Assembly: GCA_001664005.1 (NCBI GenBank)
Contig: CP016093.1
Location: 3,245,001-3,309,000 of the forward strand
DNA: 64,000 bases
Origin: Rhizobiales bacterium NRL2
Lineage (GTDB): Bacteria > Pseudomonadota > Alphaproteobacteria > Minwuiales > Minwuiaceae
Reading direction: 5' to 3'
Positions 27,057-35,911 of the stretch are shown piece by piece. Below the pieces are notes generated by a model, which was not told the origin of the DNA, searched no databases, and saw nothing but the letters and a program-made list of their open reading frames with translations. The stretch's first letter is position 1, and the number at the start of each line of letters is the position of its first letter. A program made the translations under genes and the position numbers.

Positions 27057-28160
27057 ATGTATGTCGCCGTCAAGGGTGGCGAGAAGGCCATCGAGAACGC
27101 CCACGACTGGCTGGACGAGGAGCGCCGCGGCGATCCGGACCTGCCGCGCATCACGCCCGAGCAGATCGAGCAGCAGCTCCGTCTCGCCGTCGACCGGGTC
27201 ATGACGGAGGGCTCGCTCCACGACCGGAAGCTCGCTGCGCTCGCCATCCGCCAGGCCCGGGGCGACCAGATCGAGGCGATCTTCCTGCTGCGGGCCTATC
27301 GCACCACCCTGCCCCGCTTCGGCGAGGCCGAGCCCATCGACACGGGCGCGATGCGGGTCAAGCGGCGCATCTCGTCGACCTTCAAGGACCTGCCGGGCGG
27401 TCAGGTGCTGGGGCCGACATTCGACTACACCCATCGCCTGATCGATGTGGACGACGACGGCGAAAGCGCAGTCGCCGCCGAGGCCGAAGCCGAGGGAACC
27501 GCCGCGCCTCGCGTGATCAACCTCCTGGACCGCGAGGGGCTGATCGAGGCAGAGAAGCCGGCCGGCGCAGAGACCGAACCCGCCGACATCACGCGCGCGC
27601 CTCTGGAGTTCCCGGCCGGCCGCGACGCACGTCTGCAACGCCTGGCTCGGGGCGACGAGGGCTATCTGCTGGCGCTCGGCTACTCCACCCAGCGCGGCTA
27701 TTCCCGCAGTCATCCCTTCGCCGGCGAGATCCGCCACGGCGCAGTCGCGGTCGAGTTCGCGCCGCCCGAGTTGGGCTTCCCCATCGAGATCGGCGAGATC
27801 GACGTGACGGAATGCCAGATGATCACCCAGTTCTCGGGGTCCGAGACCGCCCCGCCCCAGTTCACCCAAGGCTACGGCCTTACATTCGGTTTCTGCGAGC
27901 GCAAGGCCATGGCCATGGCGCTGGTGGATCGCGCCTTGCGGGCCAGCGACTTCGGCGAGGAAGTCACCGCGCCGGCCCAGGACGAGGAGTTCGTTCTGGC
28001 CCATTGCGACAACGTGCAGGCTACCGGCTTCGTCGAGCACCTGAAGCTGCCTCACTATGTCGACTTCCAGTCCGAACTGGAGCTGGTCCGCAAGCTGCGC
28101 AGGGAGCACGCCGGGCGGCATGCCGCCGGCGCCGGCGAACCGTCCATGGCCGCGGAGTGA
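27057..28160 (+). CDS. phnI: C-P lyase core subunit PhnI
   Basis: A 367-residue PhnI, the nucleosidase-like subunit that with PhnG and PhnH transfers the phosphonate to ribose-triphosphate. It shows M-Y-V-A-V-K-G-G-E-K-A-I at the start, L-A-L-G-Y-S-T-Q-R-G-Y near residue 205 and the conserved G-Y-G-L-T-F-G-F-C-E-R-K-A-M-A-M-A. The ATG follows GGAGGAG. phnJ begins 5 bp after its stop. Confidence 0.95.
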   Translation: MYVAVKGGEKAIENAHDWLDEERRGDPDLPRITPEQIEQQLRLAVDRVMTEGSLHDRKLAALAIRQARGDQIEAIFLLRAYRTTLPRFGEAEPIDTGAMRVKRRISSTFKDLPGGQVLGPTFDYTHRLIDVDDDGESAVAAEAEAEGTAAPRVINLLDREGLIEAEKPAGAETEPADITRAPLEFPAGRDARLQRLARGDEGYLLALGYSTQRGYSRSHPFAGEIRHGAVAVEFAPPELGFPIEIGEIDVTECQMITQFSGSETAPPQFTQGYGLTFGFCERKAMAMALVDRALRASDFGEEVTAPAQDEEFVLAHCDNVQATGFVEHLKLPHYVDFQSELELVRKLRREHAGRHAAGAGEPSMAAE

Positions 28161-28164
28161 TGCG

Positions 28165-29043
28165 ATGAGCAAGTGGACGGAAACGCCGGGCCGCTGGGAT
28201 CCAGCCTACAATTTCGCCTATCTGGACGAGCAGACGAAGCGGATGATCCGCCGCGCGCTGCTGAAGGCGGTGGCCATTCCCGGCTACCAGGTCCCCTTCG
28301 CCAGCCGGGAGATGCCGATGCCCTATGGCTGGGGCACCGGCGGCATCCAGGTGACCGCCGCCGTCATCGGCCGGACGGACCGGCTGAAGGTGATCGACCA
28401 GGGCTCCGACGACACCACCAACGCCGTCAGCATCCGCCGCTTCTTCCGCCGTACCACGGGCGTGGAGACCACCGAGCGCACGGCCGAGGCGACGATCATC
28501 CAGACCCGCCACCGCATTCCGGAGAAGCCGCTCGCCGAGGATCAGATCCTGGTCTACCAGGTGCCGATTCCGGAGCCGCTGCGCTTCCTGGAGCCGCGCG
28601 AGACCGAGACGCGGAAGATGCACGCGCTGTCCGAATACGGCCTGATGCATGTCAAGCTCTACGAGGACATCGCCCGCCATGGCCACATCGCCACCACCTA
28701 CGCCTATCCGGTCAAGGTGAGCGGGCGCTATGTCACCGATCCCTCGCCGATCCCGAAATTCGACAATCCGAAGATGGACAACATGCGTTGTCTGCAGCTC
28801 TTCGGCGCGGGGCGGGAACAGCGCATCTACGCCATCCCGCCCTTCACCCGGGTCGCCAGCCTGGACTTCAAGGACCATCCCTTCGAGGTGCAGACCTGGG
28901 ACGAGGCCTGCGCGATCTGCGGCTCGACGGAAAGCTTTCTGGACGAGATCGTCACCGACGACCGGGGCGGGCGGATGTTCGTCTGCTCCGACACCGACTA
29001 TTGCGCCGCGCGGCGCGGCGAGAGACCGGAGGACGCGGCATGA
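28165..29043 (+). CDS. phnJ: Carbon-phosphorus lyase catalytic subunit PhnJ (radical SAM)
   Basis: A 292-residue radical-SAM enzyme that breaks the C-P bond of ribose-1-phosphonate-5-phosphate. The family's unusual cysteine set is complete: C249-x2-C252-x21-C274-x5-C280. Three of these bind the 4Fe-4S cluster and one provides the thiyl radical. The glycine loop P-Y-G-W-G-T-G-G-I-Q-V-T lies near residue 50. The ATG at 28165 gives the usual length. Its stop overlaps phnK. Confidence 0.96.
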   Translation: MSKWTETPGRWDPAYNFAYLDEQTKRMIRRALLKAVAIPGYQVPFASREMPMPYGWGTGGIQVTAAVIGRTDRLKVIDQGSDDTTNAVSIRRFFRRTTGVETTERTAEATIIQTRHRIPEKPLAEDQILVYQVPIPEPLRFLEPRETETRKMHALSEYGLMHVKLYEDIARHGHIATTYAYPVKVSGRYVTDPSPIPKFDNPKMDNMRCLQLFGAGREQRIYAIPPFTRVASLDFKDHPFEVQTWDEACAICGSTESFLDEIVTDDRGGRMFVCSDTDYCAARRGERPEDAA

Positions 29044-29819
29044 CGGCGGTTCCGCCCCTGCTCGAGGCGCGCGGTGTCTCCAAGCGTTTCGGCCGCATCG
29101 AGGCGTGCCGCGACGTCTCCTTCTCGATCCGCCCCGGAGAGGTGCTGGGCGTGGTCGGCGAGTCCGGCTCAGGCAAGACGACCCTGCTGCGCTGTATCTC
29201 CGCCCTCATGGAGCCGAACGCCGGGGAAGTCCTCTACCGCATGAACGACGGCGAGACCCGCAACGTGTTCGGCCTTTCCGAGCCCGAACGGCGGCTTCTG
29301 ATGCGCACGGACTGGGGCTTCGTTCACCAGAACCCACGTGACGGACTGCGCATGGGCGTCAGCGCCGGCGCCAATGTGGGCGAGCGGCTGATGGCCGTGG
29401 GGCAGCGTCACTACGGCAATATCCGGGGCGCGGCGCTAGACTGGCTCGACCGCGTGGAAGTGGCTGCGGACCGTATCGACGACCGGCCGGACACCTTTTC
29501 CGGCGGCATGCAGCAGCGCGTGCAGATCGCGCGAAACCTCGTCACCCATCCGCGGCTCGTGTTCATGGATGAGCCGACGGGCGGCCTCGACGTTTCGGTG
29601 CAGGCGCGGCTGCTCGACCTGCTCCGCGGCCTTGTGGCGGAACTCGGCCTGTCGGCCATCGTGGTCACTCACGATCTCGCAGTGGCGCGCCTGCTCTGTC
29701 AGCAGCTCATGGTCATGCGCCAGGGCGAGATCGTCGAACAGGGCCTGACCGATCAGTTGCTCGACGACCCGCAGCACCCCTACACGCAGCTGCTCGTCAG
29801 CTCCGTCCTGCAGCCCTGA
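29040..29819 (+). CDS. phnK: C-P lyase associated ABC ATPase PhnK
   Basis: A 259-residue ABC-type ATPase that binds the PhnGHIJ core rather than a transporter. It has a Walker [10 protein letters not shown], a signature [13 protein letters not shown] and a Walker [13 protein letters not shown]. The PhnK-typical [14 protein letters not shown] loop is present. It starts inside the phnJ stop. Confidence 0.93.
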   Translation: MTAVPPLLEARGVSKRFGRIEACRDVSFSIRPGEVLGVVGESGSGKTTLLRCISALMEPNAGEVLYRMNDGETRNVFGLSEPERRLLMRTDWGFVHQNPRDGLRMGVSAGANVGERLMAVGQRHYGNIRGAALDWLDRVEVAADRIDDRPDTFSGGMQQRVQIARNLVTHPRLVFMDEPTGGLDVSVQARLLDLLRGLVAELGLSAIVVTHDLAVARLLCQQLMVMRQGEIVEQGLTDQLLDDPQHPYTQLLVSSVLQP

Positions 29820-29829
29820 GGCCGATCTC

Positions 29830-30534
29830 ATGAAAGACATGCTCCGGGTCGAGAACGTCGCCAAAAAATTCACGCTCCACTTGCAGAGCGGTGTTGAACT
29901 CTCTGTACTGAAAGATATTTCCCTGTCGGTCCAAGCCGGAGAGTGCGTCGCACTTGCCGGCGAATCCGGCAGCGGCAAGAGCACGCTGACGCGCATGATC
30001 TACGGCAACTACCGCTGCGACGAAGGCGCCATCCGCGTCCGTCATGGCGACGCGTGGGTCGATCTGGCGAAGGCCGATCCCTGGACGATCACCGAGGTTC
30101 GCCGACGCACGCTGGGTTATGTCAGCCAGTTCCTGCGCGTCATTCCGCGCGTGCCGACGCTGGAGATCGTCGCCGAGCCGGCGATCGTGCGCGGCGTGGA
30201 ACGCAGGGAGGCTCTGGATCGGGCCCGGCAATTGCTGGAGCGGCTGCGCGTGCCGGAGCGGCTCTGGTCCCTGCCGCCCGCCACCTTTTCCGGCGGCGAG
30301 CAGCAGCGCGTCAATGTCGCCCGCGGTTTCATCGCGCGCTTTCCGGTCATGCTGCTGGACGAGCCGACGGCGTCACTGGACGCCCTCAACCGCGCGACGG
30401 TGCTGGAACTGATCGAGGAGGCAAAATCCGCGGGCGCGGCGGTGGTCGGCATCTTCCACGATGCGGACGCGCGGGCGCAGGTCGCCGACCGCAATTTCGA
30501 AGTCGCCGCGCGCGCCGGCGCAGGCGCCGCATGA
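29830..30534 (+). CDS. phnL: C-P lyase associated ABC ATPase PhnL
   Basis: A 234-residue ABC ATPase partner of PhnK. It has a Walker [10 protein letters not shown], a signature [15 protein letters not shown] and a Walker [13 protein letters not shown]. The Y-G-N-Y-R-C-D-E-G region is typical of PhnL. Its stop overlaps the start of the 2H-phosphoesterase-like gene. Confidence 0.92.
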   Translation: MKDMLRVENVAKKFTLHLQSGVELSVLKDISLSVQAGECVALAGESGSGKSTLTRMIYGNYRCDEGAIRVRHGDAWVDLAKADPWTITEVRRRTLGYVSQFLRVIPRVPTLEIVAEPAIVRGVERREALDRARQLLERLRVPERLWSLPPATFSGGEQQRVNVARGFIARFPVMLLDEPTASLDALNRATVLELIEEAKSAGAAVVGIFHDADARAQVADRNFEVAARAGAGAA

Positions 30535-31244
30535 TGACGAACGGGGCCCGCTACGCGATCTACTTCATGCCGGAGCAGGGCGGCATGCTGGCCCGCCGCG
30601 GCGCGTCCTGGCTGGGCCGGAACGCGCTGACCGGCGAGACGGTCGAACAGCGCTGCCCGGGAGAGATCGAACCGGCCGGTTTCGTGGCGCGGACGCAATC
30701 GCCCAGCCGCTACGGCTTCCACGCGACCCTTAAAGCGCCGATCCGTCTGTCTCCGGGTGTCTCCGAGAGAGCCTTCCGCGCGGCGGTCGCCGAATACGCC
30801 TCCCGCGCCCGGTCCTTCAACCTGGGCCGGCTCTCGCCGAAATGGATCGGAGCCTTCCTCGCCCTGACGCCGGACAGCGCAGATCCCGAACACATGCGGG
30901 CGCTGAATGACTGGGCCTTCGGGATCGTCCGCACCCTCGACCCCTTTCGGGCGGCGATGCCGGCCGAGGAGTTCGAACGGCGCGTACGGGGACTGGACGA
31001 CCGCCAGCGCCAGCTTCTGGAGCGCTGGGGCTACCCCTATGTCTGCGACCAGTTCCGCTTCCACATGACGCTCTCGGCCCCGGTGCCGGAGGCCGAGCGC
31101 AGCGCCTGGCGGGCGGCCGCGGACCGCTGGTTCGCTCCGGCGCTCGCGCGGGACGTGGCGATCGACGCCATCAGCATCGCCGTCGAACGCAACCCGACCG
31201 GGCCCTTCGTCGAACTGGCCCGCTACCCGCTCGGCGATGGTTGA
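30531..31244 (+). CDS. DUF1045 phosphonate-operon protein (2H phosphoesterase-like)
   Basis: A 237-residue protein of the DUF1045 family found in phosphonate operons. It carries the two H-x-T-L motifs of 2H phosphoesterases, F-H-A-T-L and F-H-M-T-L, about 115 residues apart. This suggests hydrolysis of a cyclic phosphate such as the ribose-1,2-cyclic phosphate product of PhnJ (the step done by PhnP elsewhere). That role is inferred. The ATG overlaps phnL. No phnM or phnN follows: the next gene is convergent. Confidence 0.85.
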   Translation: MMTNGARYAIYFMPEQGGMLARRGASWLGRNALTGETVEQRCPGEIEPAGFVARTQSPSRYGFHATLKAPIRLSPGVSERAFRAAVAEYASRARSFNLGRLSPKWIGAFLALTPDSADPEHMRALNDWAFGIVRTLDPFRAAMPAEEFERRVRGLDDRQRQLLERWGYPYVCDQFRFHMTLSAPVPEAERSAWRAAADRWFAPALARDVAIDAISIAVERNPTGPFVELARYPLGDG

Positions 31245-31257
31245 GCGAAGCCCGGCC

Positions 31258-32103
31258 TCAGGGCAACCCGGCGCCGGCGACGTCCACTTCCGTGACCTCG
31301 ACGCGGCCCGCCGTGCGCTCCGCGACGCCGGGACCGCTGTCCTCGTTGGTGATGACGAACAGGTGCCGCTTCTCCGGACCGCCCAGCATGCAGGCATAGG
31401 CGCCACGGCCTTCCAGCGCGATCTCCTCGGCGACGCGGCCACCCTCCAGGATCCGCTGCACGCGACGCCCGCGCGGGTCGGCGACCCAGATGGCGCCCTC
31501 CTGGTCCAGGCAGATGCCGTCGGGCACGCCCCCCTCCATCTCCGCCCAGACCCGGCGGTTCGACAGCGCGCCGTCTTCCGCCACATCGAACGCGGTCAGG
31601 CGGCTGGCGAAGGTCTCGCCGACGATCAGCGTGCCCCCGTCGGGCGTGATCACCGTGCCGTTCGGGAACATCAGCTCGTCCGCGGCCTCGTGCATCGAGC
31701 CGTCGGGGTCGACGCGCCACATGCTGGTGGTCTTCGGCGACTGGCCCTTGTGACGCTCGAAGCCGAAATTGCCGACATAGGCGCGGCCCTTCGCGTCGAC
31801 GACCATGTCGTTGCAGGGGGCCTCGACCCGGTCCGACAGGTCGGCGTGCTCCGTCAGCTTGCCGTCCTTCAGCCGCAGCAGCCGGCGGTCGAGCATGGAG
31901 ACGATCAGGCACGAACCGTCGGGCATGAAGCCGAGACCGGAAGGCTGGTTGGCGACATCGACCACCTCGTCCACCCGGCCCTGCAGGTTCACCCGCCGGA
32001 CGTGATGGGCGTAGAAGTCCGAATACCAGAGCCAGCCATCCCGCCAGCGCGGGCCCTCGCCGAACTTCAGCCCCTCGACCAGCGTTTCCAGTGTCCGCGT
32101 CAT
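31258..32103 (-). CDS. SMP-30/gluconolactonase/LRE family protein
   Basis: A 281-residue six-bladed beta-propeller of the SMP-30/gluconolactonase family. It shows E-G-P-R-W-R-D-G-W-L-W-Y-S-D near the N-terminus (first metal-ligand glutamate), P-C-N-D-M-V-V-D centrally (Asn and Asp ligands) and P-D-G-I-C-L-D-Q-E-G-A-I-W-V-A later. Such enzymes use a divalent metal to hydrolyse lactones. It follows the sulfatase gene by 10 bp and is convergent with the phn operon. The substrate is unknown. Confidence 0.85.
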   Translation of the reverse strand: MTRTLETLVEGLKFGEGPRWRDGWLWYSDFYAHHVRRVNLQGRVDEVVDVANQPSGLGFMPDGSCLIVSMLDRRLLRLKDGKLTEHADLSDRVEAPCNDMVVDAKGRAYVGNFGFERHKGQSPKTTSMWRVDPDGSMHEAADELMFPNGTVITPDGGTLIVGETFASRLTAFDVAEDGALSNRRVWAEMEGGVPDGICLDQEGAIWVADPRGRRVQRILEGGRVAEEIALEGRGAYACMLGGPEKRHLFVITNEDSGPGVAERTAGRVEVTEVDVAGAGLP

Positions 32104-32113
32104 CCGTCGCCTC

Positions 32114-34393
32114 CTATTGCCTCGTCATGGCCGCGCGCGCCTCGGCGCTGGCTTCCGCCCTGCGGTCCTTGCCTGTCATGGGCTTCGGCAGGTCGAAGAT
32201 CACCCGCGCGATCCGCCCCGGGTACTCGAAGGGCGCGCGGTAGTCGTCGGTCACCGGCGCCATGGAGCGCCCGAAGTCCATGCCCGTCGACGAGAGGATC
32301 CGGACCAGCAGCGGGATCGCCGCCCGCCCCGCTTCGGCGCCGTCGATGCGGAGTACCGCCTCGGCCGATTGGTCGCCGGTGCGCGTCACCGCAACCTCGA
32401 CCACATGATCGCCGGGCGCAAGCGGTTCGGCGGCCTCGATCCGGCTGTGATCGCGGAAGCAGTTGTAGTCGAAGACCACACGCCCGCCCTGGACGAACAG
32501 AACGTAGCCGGAATTGATCGTGCCGCGGGCGATCAGTGCGCCGTCAGCGCCCGCCTCCGGATGAACGATCTCGGCGGACATGGTGAAGTCCCGCGCGGCG
32601 CTGGGACAGGCGTCGGCGACGATATGGCTGAGCGGCGGGTAGTAGGTGAAACGGCTGCGCGCCGTCGGCGTGCCTGCGCGGCGGGAAGCGCGGAAAAGCT
32701 GCGCCGCACCCCGGTCGTCCAATGGCAGGACGCCGTGCTTTTCGGCCTCCTGCCACCAGAGGTCCACCATCTCCTTGACCTTCTCCGGCTGCGCCCCGGC
32801 CAGGTCGTCGCTTTCCGAGAAATCCTCGTCAAGGTGATAGAGCTCCCAGCGGTCCCCGTCGAAGCCGTTGCGCCGGTCGTGACGGGTCACGGCCTTCCAG
32901 CCGTCGCGCCAGATGCCGCGATGGCCCAGCATCTCGAAATACTGCACCGCCCGGTTCGGCCGGGCCTCAGGATCGGTCAGCGTCGGCAGCAGGCTGACAC
33001 CGTGCATGGGCATCTGCTTCACACCGGCGACCTCTTCCGGCGGTTCCAGCCCGGCGGCGTCCAGGATCGTCGCGGCGATATCGGTGGCGTAGGCGAACGG
33101 CCGGCGGAACTGTCCCTCCTGGCCTTTCAGCTTCTCCGGCCAATGGACGATCAGGGGGTCGCGGACGCCGCCGCCATGGGTGTTCTGCTTGTACCATTTC
33201 AGCGGCGAGTTGCCGGCCTGCGCCCAGCCCCAGGGGATGTTGGAATGGCTCCGCGGCCCGCCGATCAGGTCCAGATGTTTCACTGCCTCGTCAACGTCTT
33301 CCTTCAAGCCATTGAAATAACGCATTTCATCGAAGACTCCGGTCGCCCCGCCTTCCTGGCTGGCGCCGTTGTCGGACATGACGATCAGCAGGGTGTTGTC
33401 CAGCTGGCCCACCTCTTCGAGAGCGCGCACGAAGCGCCCGATCTGCTGGTCGGTGTGATCCAGCATGGCCGCGAAGGCCTCCTGCAGACGGTTGGAGAAG
33501 GCCCGTTCGTTGTCGGAAAGCTCCTTCCAGGGCCGGACGCCGGGATTGCGCGGGGCCAGCTTCGTGCCCGCCGGGATCACGCCCATGTCGAGCTGTCGCG
33601 CATACCATTCCTCGCGCACCGCATCCCAGCCGGCGTCGTAGCGCCCGTGGTACTTTTCCATGAAATCCTTCGGCGCATGGTGCGGCGAATGGGTCGCGCC
33701 GAACGCCATGTAGAGGAAGAACGGGCGCTCCGGCACCAGCGAGGTCATGTCGCGCACCATGCGGATCGACTGGTCGACCATGTCCTCGGAGAAGTGATAG
33801 CCCTCCTCCGGTCCGGCCGGCGGGTCGACGAAGTGGTTGTCGTGGGTCAGCTCCGGATGGAACTGGTCGGTCTCGCCCTGCAGGAAGCCGTAATAGCGGT
33901 CGAAACCCTTCTGCAACGGCCAGTTATGAAACGGTCCTGCAGCAGAACATTCACTCATCGGCGCGAGGTGCCACTTGCCCGTGCACATGGTGGCGTAGCC
34001 GCTCTCGCGCAGGATCTCCGCCACCGTCGCTGCCGAGCGGGGCATGGCGCCGCGCATGTTCGGAAAGCCGGAATCCATGTTGGAGATGGCGCGCATCCGC
34101 ACGGCGTGATGGTTGCGCCCGGTCAGGATGCAGGCCCGCGTCGGCGAGCAGAGCGCCGTGGTGTGGAAACTGGTGTAGCGCAGCCCGTTCGCAGCCAGCG
34201 CGTCCGTGTTCGGCGTCTCGATGGTCGAACCGTAGCTGCCGAAATGTGCGAAGCCGGTGTCGTCGAGCACGATCAGGACGACGTTCGGCTTGCCCTTCGG
34301 CAGCTTTTCCTGGGGCCACCAGGCTTCGGAATCGTCGACCGTGCGGCCGATCCTGCCGCCGAAATCGGGTTCCCCCGGATGCGTGTAGCCCAT
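32114..34393 (-). CDS. Type I (formylglycine) sulfatase / arylsulfatase family hydrolase
   Basis: A 759-residue alkaline-phosphatase-superfamily enzyme with the sulfatase signature C82-S-P-T-R-A-C-I-L-T-G-R, where C82 becomes formylglycine. Also present are the early metal site V-L-I-V-L-D-D-T-G, C-T-G-K-W-H-L and M-S-D-N-G-A-S. The extra C-terminal domain of about 200 residues makes it long, like AtsA-type arylsulfatases. No signal peptide is seen, so it is probably cytoplasmic. The ATG (M-G-Y-T-H-P) follows GGGAGGG. The position beside phn genes leaves open a phosphonate or phosphate ester as substrate; a maturase gene was not seen in the window. Confidence 0.85.
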   Translation of the reverse strand: MGYTHPGEPDFGGRIGRTVDDSEAWWPQEKLPKGKPNVVLIVLDDTGFAHFGSYGSTIETPNTDALAANGLRYTSFHTTALCSPTRACILTGRNHHAVRMRAISNMDSGFPNMRGAMPRSAATVAEILRESGYATMCTGKWHLAPMSECSAAGPFHNWPLQKGFDRYYGFLQGETDQFHPELTHDNHFVDPPAGPEEGYHFSEDMVDQSIRMVRDMTSLVPERPFFLYMAFGATHSPHHAPKDFMEKYHGRYDAGWDAVREEWYARQLDMGVIPAGTKLAPRNPGVRPWKELSDNERAFSNRLQEAFAAMLDHTDQQIGRFVRALEEVGQLDNTLLIVMSDNGASQEGGATGVFDEMRYFNGLKEDVDEAVKHLDLIGGPRSHSNIPWGWAQAGNSPLKWYKQNTHGGGVRDPLIVHWPEKLKGQEGQFRRPFAYATDIAATILDAAGLEPPEEVAGVKQMPMHGVSLLPTLTDPEARPNRAVQYFEMLGHRGIWRDGWKAVTRHDRRNGFDGDRWELYHLDEDFSESDDLAGAQPEKVKEMVDLWWQEAEKHGVLPLDDRGAAQLFRASRRAGTPTARSRFTYYPPLSHIVADACPSAARDFTMSAEIVHPEAGADGALIARGTINSGYVLFVQGGRVVFDYNCFRDHSRIEAAEPLAPGDHVVEVAVTRTGDQSAEAVLRIDGAEAGRAAIPLLVRILSSTGMDFGRSMAPVTDDYRAPFEYPGRIARVIFDLPKPMTGKDRRAEASAEARAAMTRQ

Positions 34394-34473
34394 CGTCGTC
34401 CCTCCCCGGCGCACTGGCGCCACGGGAAGTGTGCCGTCAACCGCCCGCCGCCGCAAAGGAAGAGAGCACAGGG

Positions 34474-34668
34474 CTACTCCGTGTCGGGCGCGGGCCGGTT
34501 GGCGCGTTCCTCCACGAACCGCTCCAGATCCTTGAAGGCGACGCGCCAGTCGCGGCCGAACTTCACCGCGCGGAGGGAACCGTCATTGATCCAGCCGCGC
34601 ACGGTCGTCTCCTTCATCTTCAGGAGTTCGGCCACCTCGTGAATCGTGAGCATCGGTCGTGACAGCAT
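34474..34668 (-). CDS. Small excisionase-like helix-turn-helix DNA-binding protein
   Basis: A 64-residue protein consisting of one MerR-like/excisionase (HTH_17) domain: T-I-H-E-V-A-E-L-L-K-M, then T-V-R-G-W-I-N-D-G-S-L-R-A-V-K and the wing W-R-V. M-L-S-R-P or the internal M-L-T-I-H could be the start; neither has a strong ribosome site. No integrase or prophage gene is near. It is divergent from a small frame and an SbtA-like permease across an A+T-rich region with repeats, so it may regulate that transporter. Confidence 0.72.
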   Translation of the reverse strand: MLSRPMLTIHEVAELLKMKETTVRGWINDGSLRAVKFGRDWRVAFKDLERFVEERANRPAPDTE

Positions 34669-34706
34669 GGTTCAAACCATATGATCCTTGGGTTCCGGCG
34701 AGGCAA

Positions 34707-34764
34707 GGTTGATATCAGTTTGAATCAGTTTATTGACATTCATATCTGTTTCTATATCTCAGCG
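34707..34764. promoter_or_regulatory. A+T-rich repeat-bearing control region between HTH gene and sbtA-like gene
   Basis: This stretch is far more A+T-rich than its surroundings. It carries three similar short repeats, ATATCAGTTT, GAATCAGTTT and ATATCTGTTT, plus a TTGACA that could act as a -35 element. The layout suggests a promoter with multiple binding sites for the divergent HTH protein. Exact promoter assignment is uncertain. Confidence 0.4.
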
Positions 34765-34794
34765 TCAATTTTCACCAGCAAGAGAGACTTCGAC

Positions 34795-34914
34795 ATGATA
34801 ACGCGCGCGATTGAGAAGTTCATCAATCAGACGGCTTCCACCCCGGTCGCCGTGACGCGCGTTTCCCGCCGACGCCCCGCAGGAGAAGACCAGGCCCGCC
34901 CGGCGCGCGACTGA
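34795..34914 (+). CDS. Possible 39-residue basic small protein or leader upstream of the SbtA-like gene
   Basis: An ATG about 8 bases after AGAGAG opens M-I-T-R-A-I-E-K-F-I-N-Q and continues with an Arg-rich tail, ending 10 bp before the ribosome site of the permease gene. It could be a coupled leader peptide or a small regulator. No homology is recognised, and it may be non-coding. Confidence 0.3.
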   Translation: MITRAIEKFINQTASTPVAVTRVSRRRPAGEDQARPARD

Positions 34915-34924
34915 GGGGGCCGAC

Positions 34925-35911
34925 ATGACCGAGATACTCTCGCTCGCGGCCGGCAACCTGCTGAGCCCGATGGTTCTTTTCTTCGCGCTGGGGCTGGCCG
35001 CCGGTCTGGCGCGCTCCGACCTCGCGGTCCCGGAAGTGCTGGCCAAGGGCATGGCCCTCTATCTCATGCTCGCGATCGGCCTGAAGGGCGGCGTCGCCCT
35101 GTCGGAGACGGGCCTCACACTGGCCGTGATCGCCATGCTCGCCCTGGGGGCGGCGCTCAGCTTCCTGCTGCCCTTCCTCGCCTTTTTCCTTCTGCGAGCA
35201 ACGACAGGCATGTCGGCAACGGATGCCGGCTCCGTCGCCGCGCACTACGGCTCCATCAGCGTGGTCACCTTCGTCGCCGCCAGCACCTTCCTGACCGAGG
35301 TTGGCGTCGTCCATTCCGGCGCCATGGTGGCGGTGGTCGCCCTCATGGAAACGCCGGCCATCGCCGCCGGCCTCCTGCTGGTCCACATGAACCGGCAGAA
35401 GACCGCCGACAGCGAACCGGAAGTGGGCGGCAGGCTGGTCCGCGAAATCCTGCTGAACGGTTCGATCGTGCTGCTGATGGGCTCCTTCGTCATCGGCTGG
35501 ATCACCGGCGGCGAAGGCTTGGAAGCGGTCTCCCCCTTCGTCGTCGACCCCTTCAAGGGCGTGCTCTGCCTCTTCCTTCTCGACATGGGGCTGGTGGCCG
35601 CCAGCCGCCTGAGAGAGGCAAAGGGCATCGGACCGTCGGCGCTGCTGTTCGGGATCTACATGCCGCTCATCTCGGCGGTGCTCGGCTGCGGCCTGGCGGC
35701 CCTGCTGGGGGTTCAGGCGGGCGACGTCATGCTGTTCGGCCTGCTGGCCGCCAGCGCATCCTATATCGCCGTTCCGGCGGCAATGCGTCTGGCGCTGCCT
35801 GACGCCAACCCGTCGATCAGCCTGTGTCTCAGCCTGGGCGTCACGTTCCCCTTCAACCTCGCCATCGGCATTCCGCTCTATCTGGGCTTCGCGCGCTGGC
35901 TGACCGGCTAG
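34925..35911 (+). CDS. SbtA-like sodium-dependent bicarbonate transporter family protein
   Basis: A 328-residue membrane protein with about ten transmembrane segments, matching the SbtA (DUF897) family. It shows an early L-S-P-M-V-L-F-F-A-L-G, A-L-Y-L-M-L-A-I-G-L-K-G-G repeated in altered form as G-V-L-C-L-F-L-L-D-M-G-L, and G-S-V-A-A-H-Y-G-S-I-S-V-V-T-F near residue 100. SbtA imports bicarbonate with sodium in cyanobacteria; many proteobacterial homologues are uncharacterised. No SbtB (PII-like) gene follows, unlike in cyanobacteria. Its stop overlaps the convergent shikimate dehydrogenase stop region. Confidence 0.8.
   Translation: MTEILSLAAGNLLSPMVLFFALGLAAGLARSDLAVPEVLAKGMALYLMLAIGLKGGVALSETGLTLAVIAMLALGAALSFLLPFLAFFLLRATTGMSATDAGSVAAHYGSISVVTFVAASTFLTEVGVVHSGAMVAVVALMETPAIAAGLLLVHMNRQKTADSEPEVGGRLVREILLNGSIVLLMGSFVIGWITGGEGLEAVSPFVVDPFKGVLCLFLLDMGLVAASRLREAKGIGPSALLFGIYMPLISAVLGCGLAALLGVQAGDVMLFGLLAASASYIAVPAAMRLALPDANPSISLCLSLGVTFPFNLAIGIPLYLGFARWLTG

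Noticed and set aside
34474..34668. Excisionase-like gene as evidence of a prophage or integrative element
   Set aside because: No integrase, attachment repeat, tRNA or phage gene was seen within the window; the domain is also common in ordinary small regulators.
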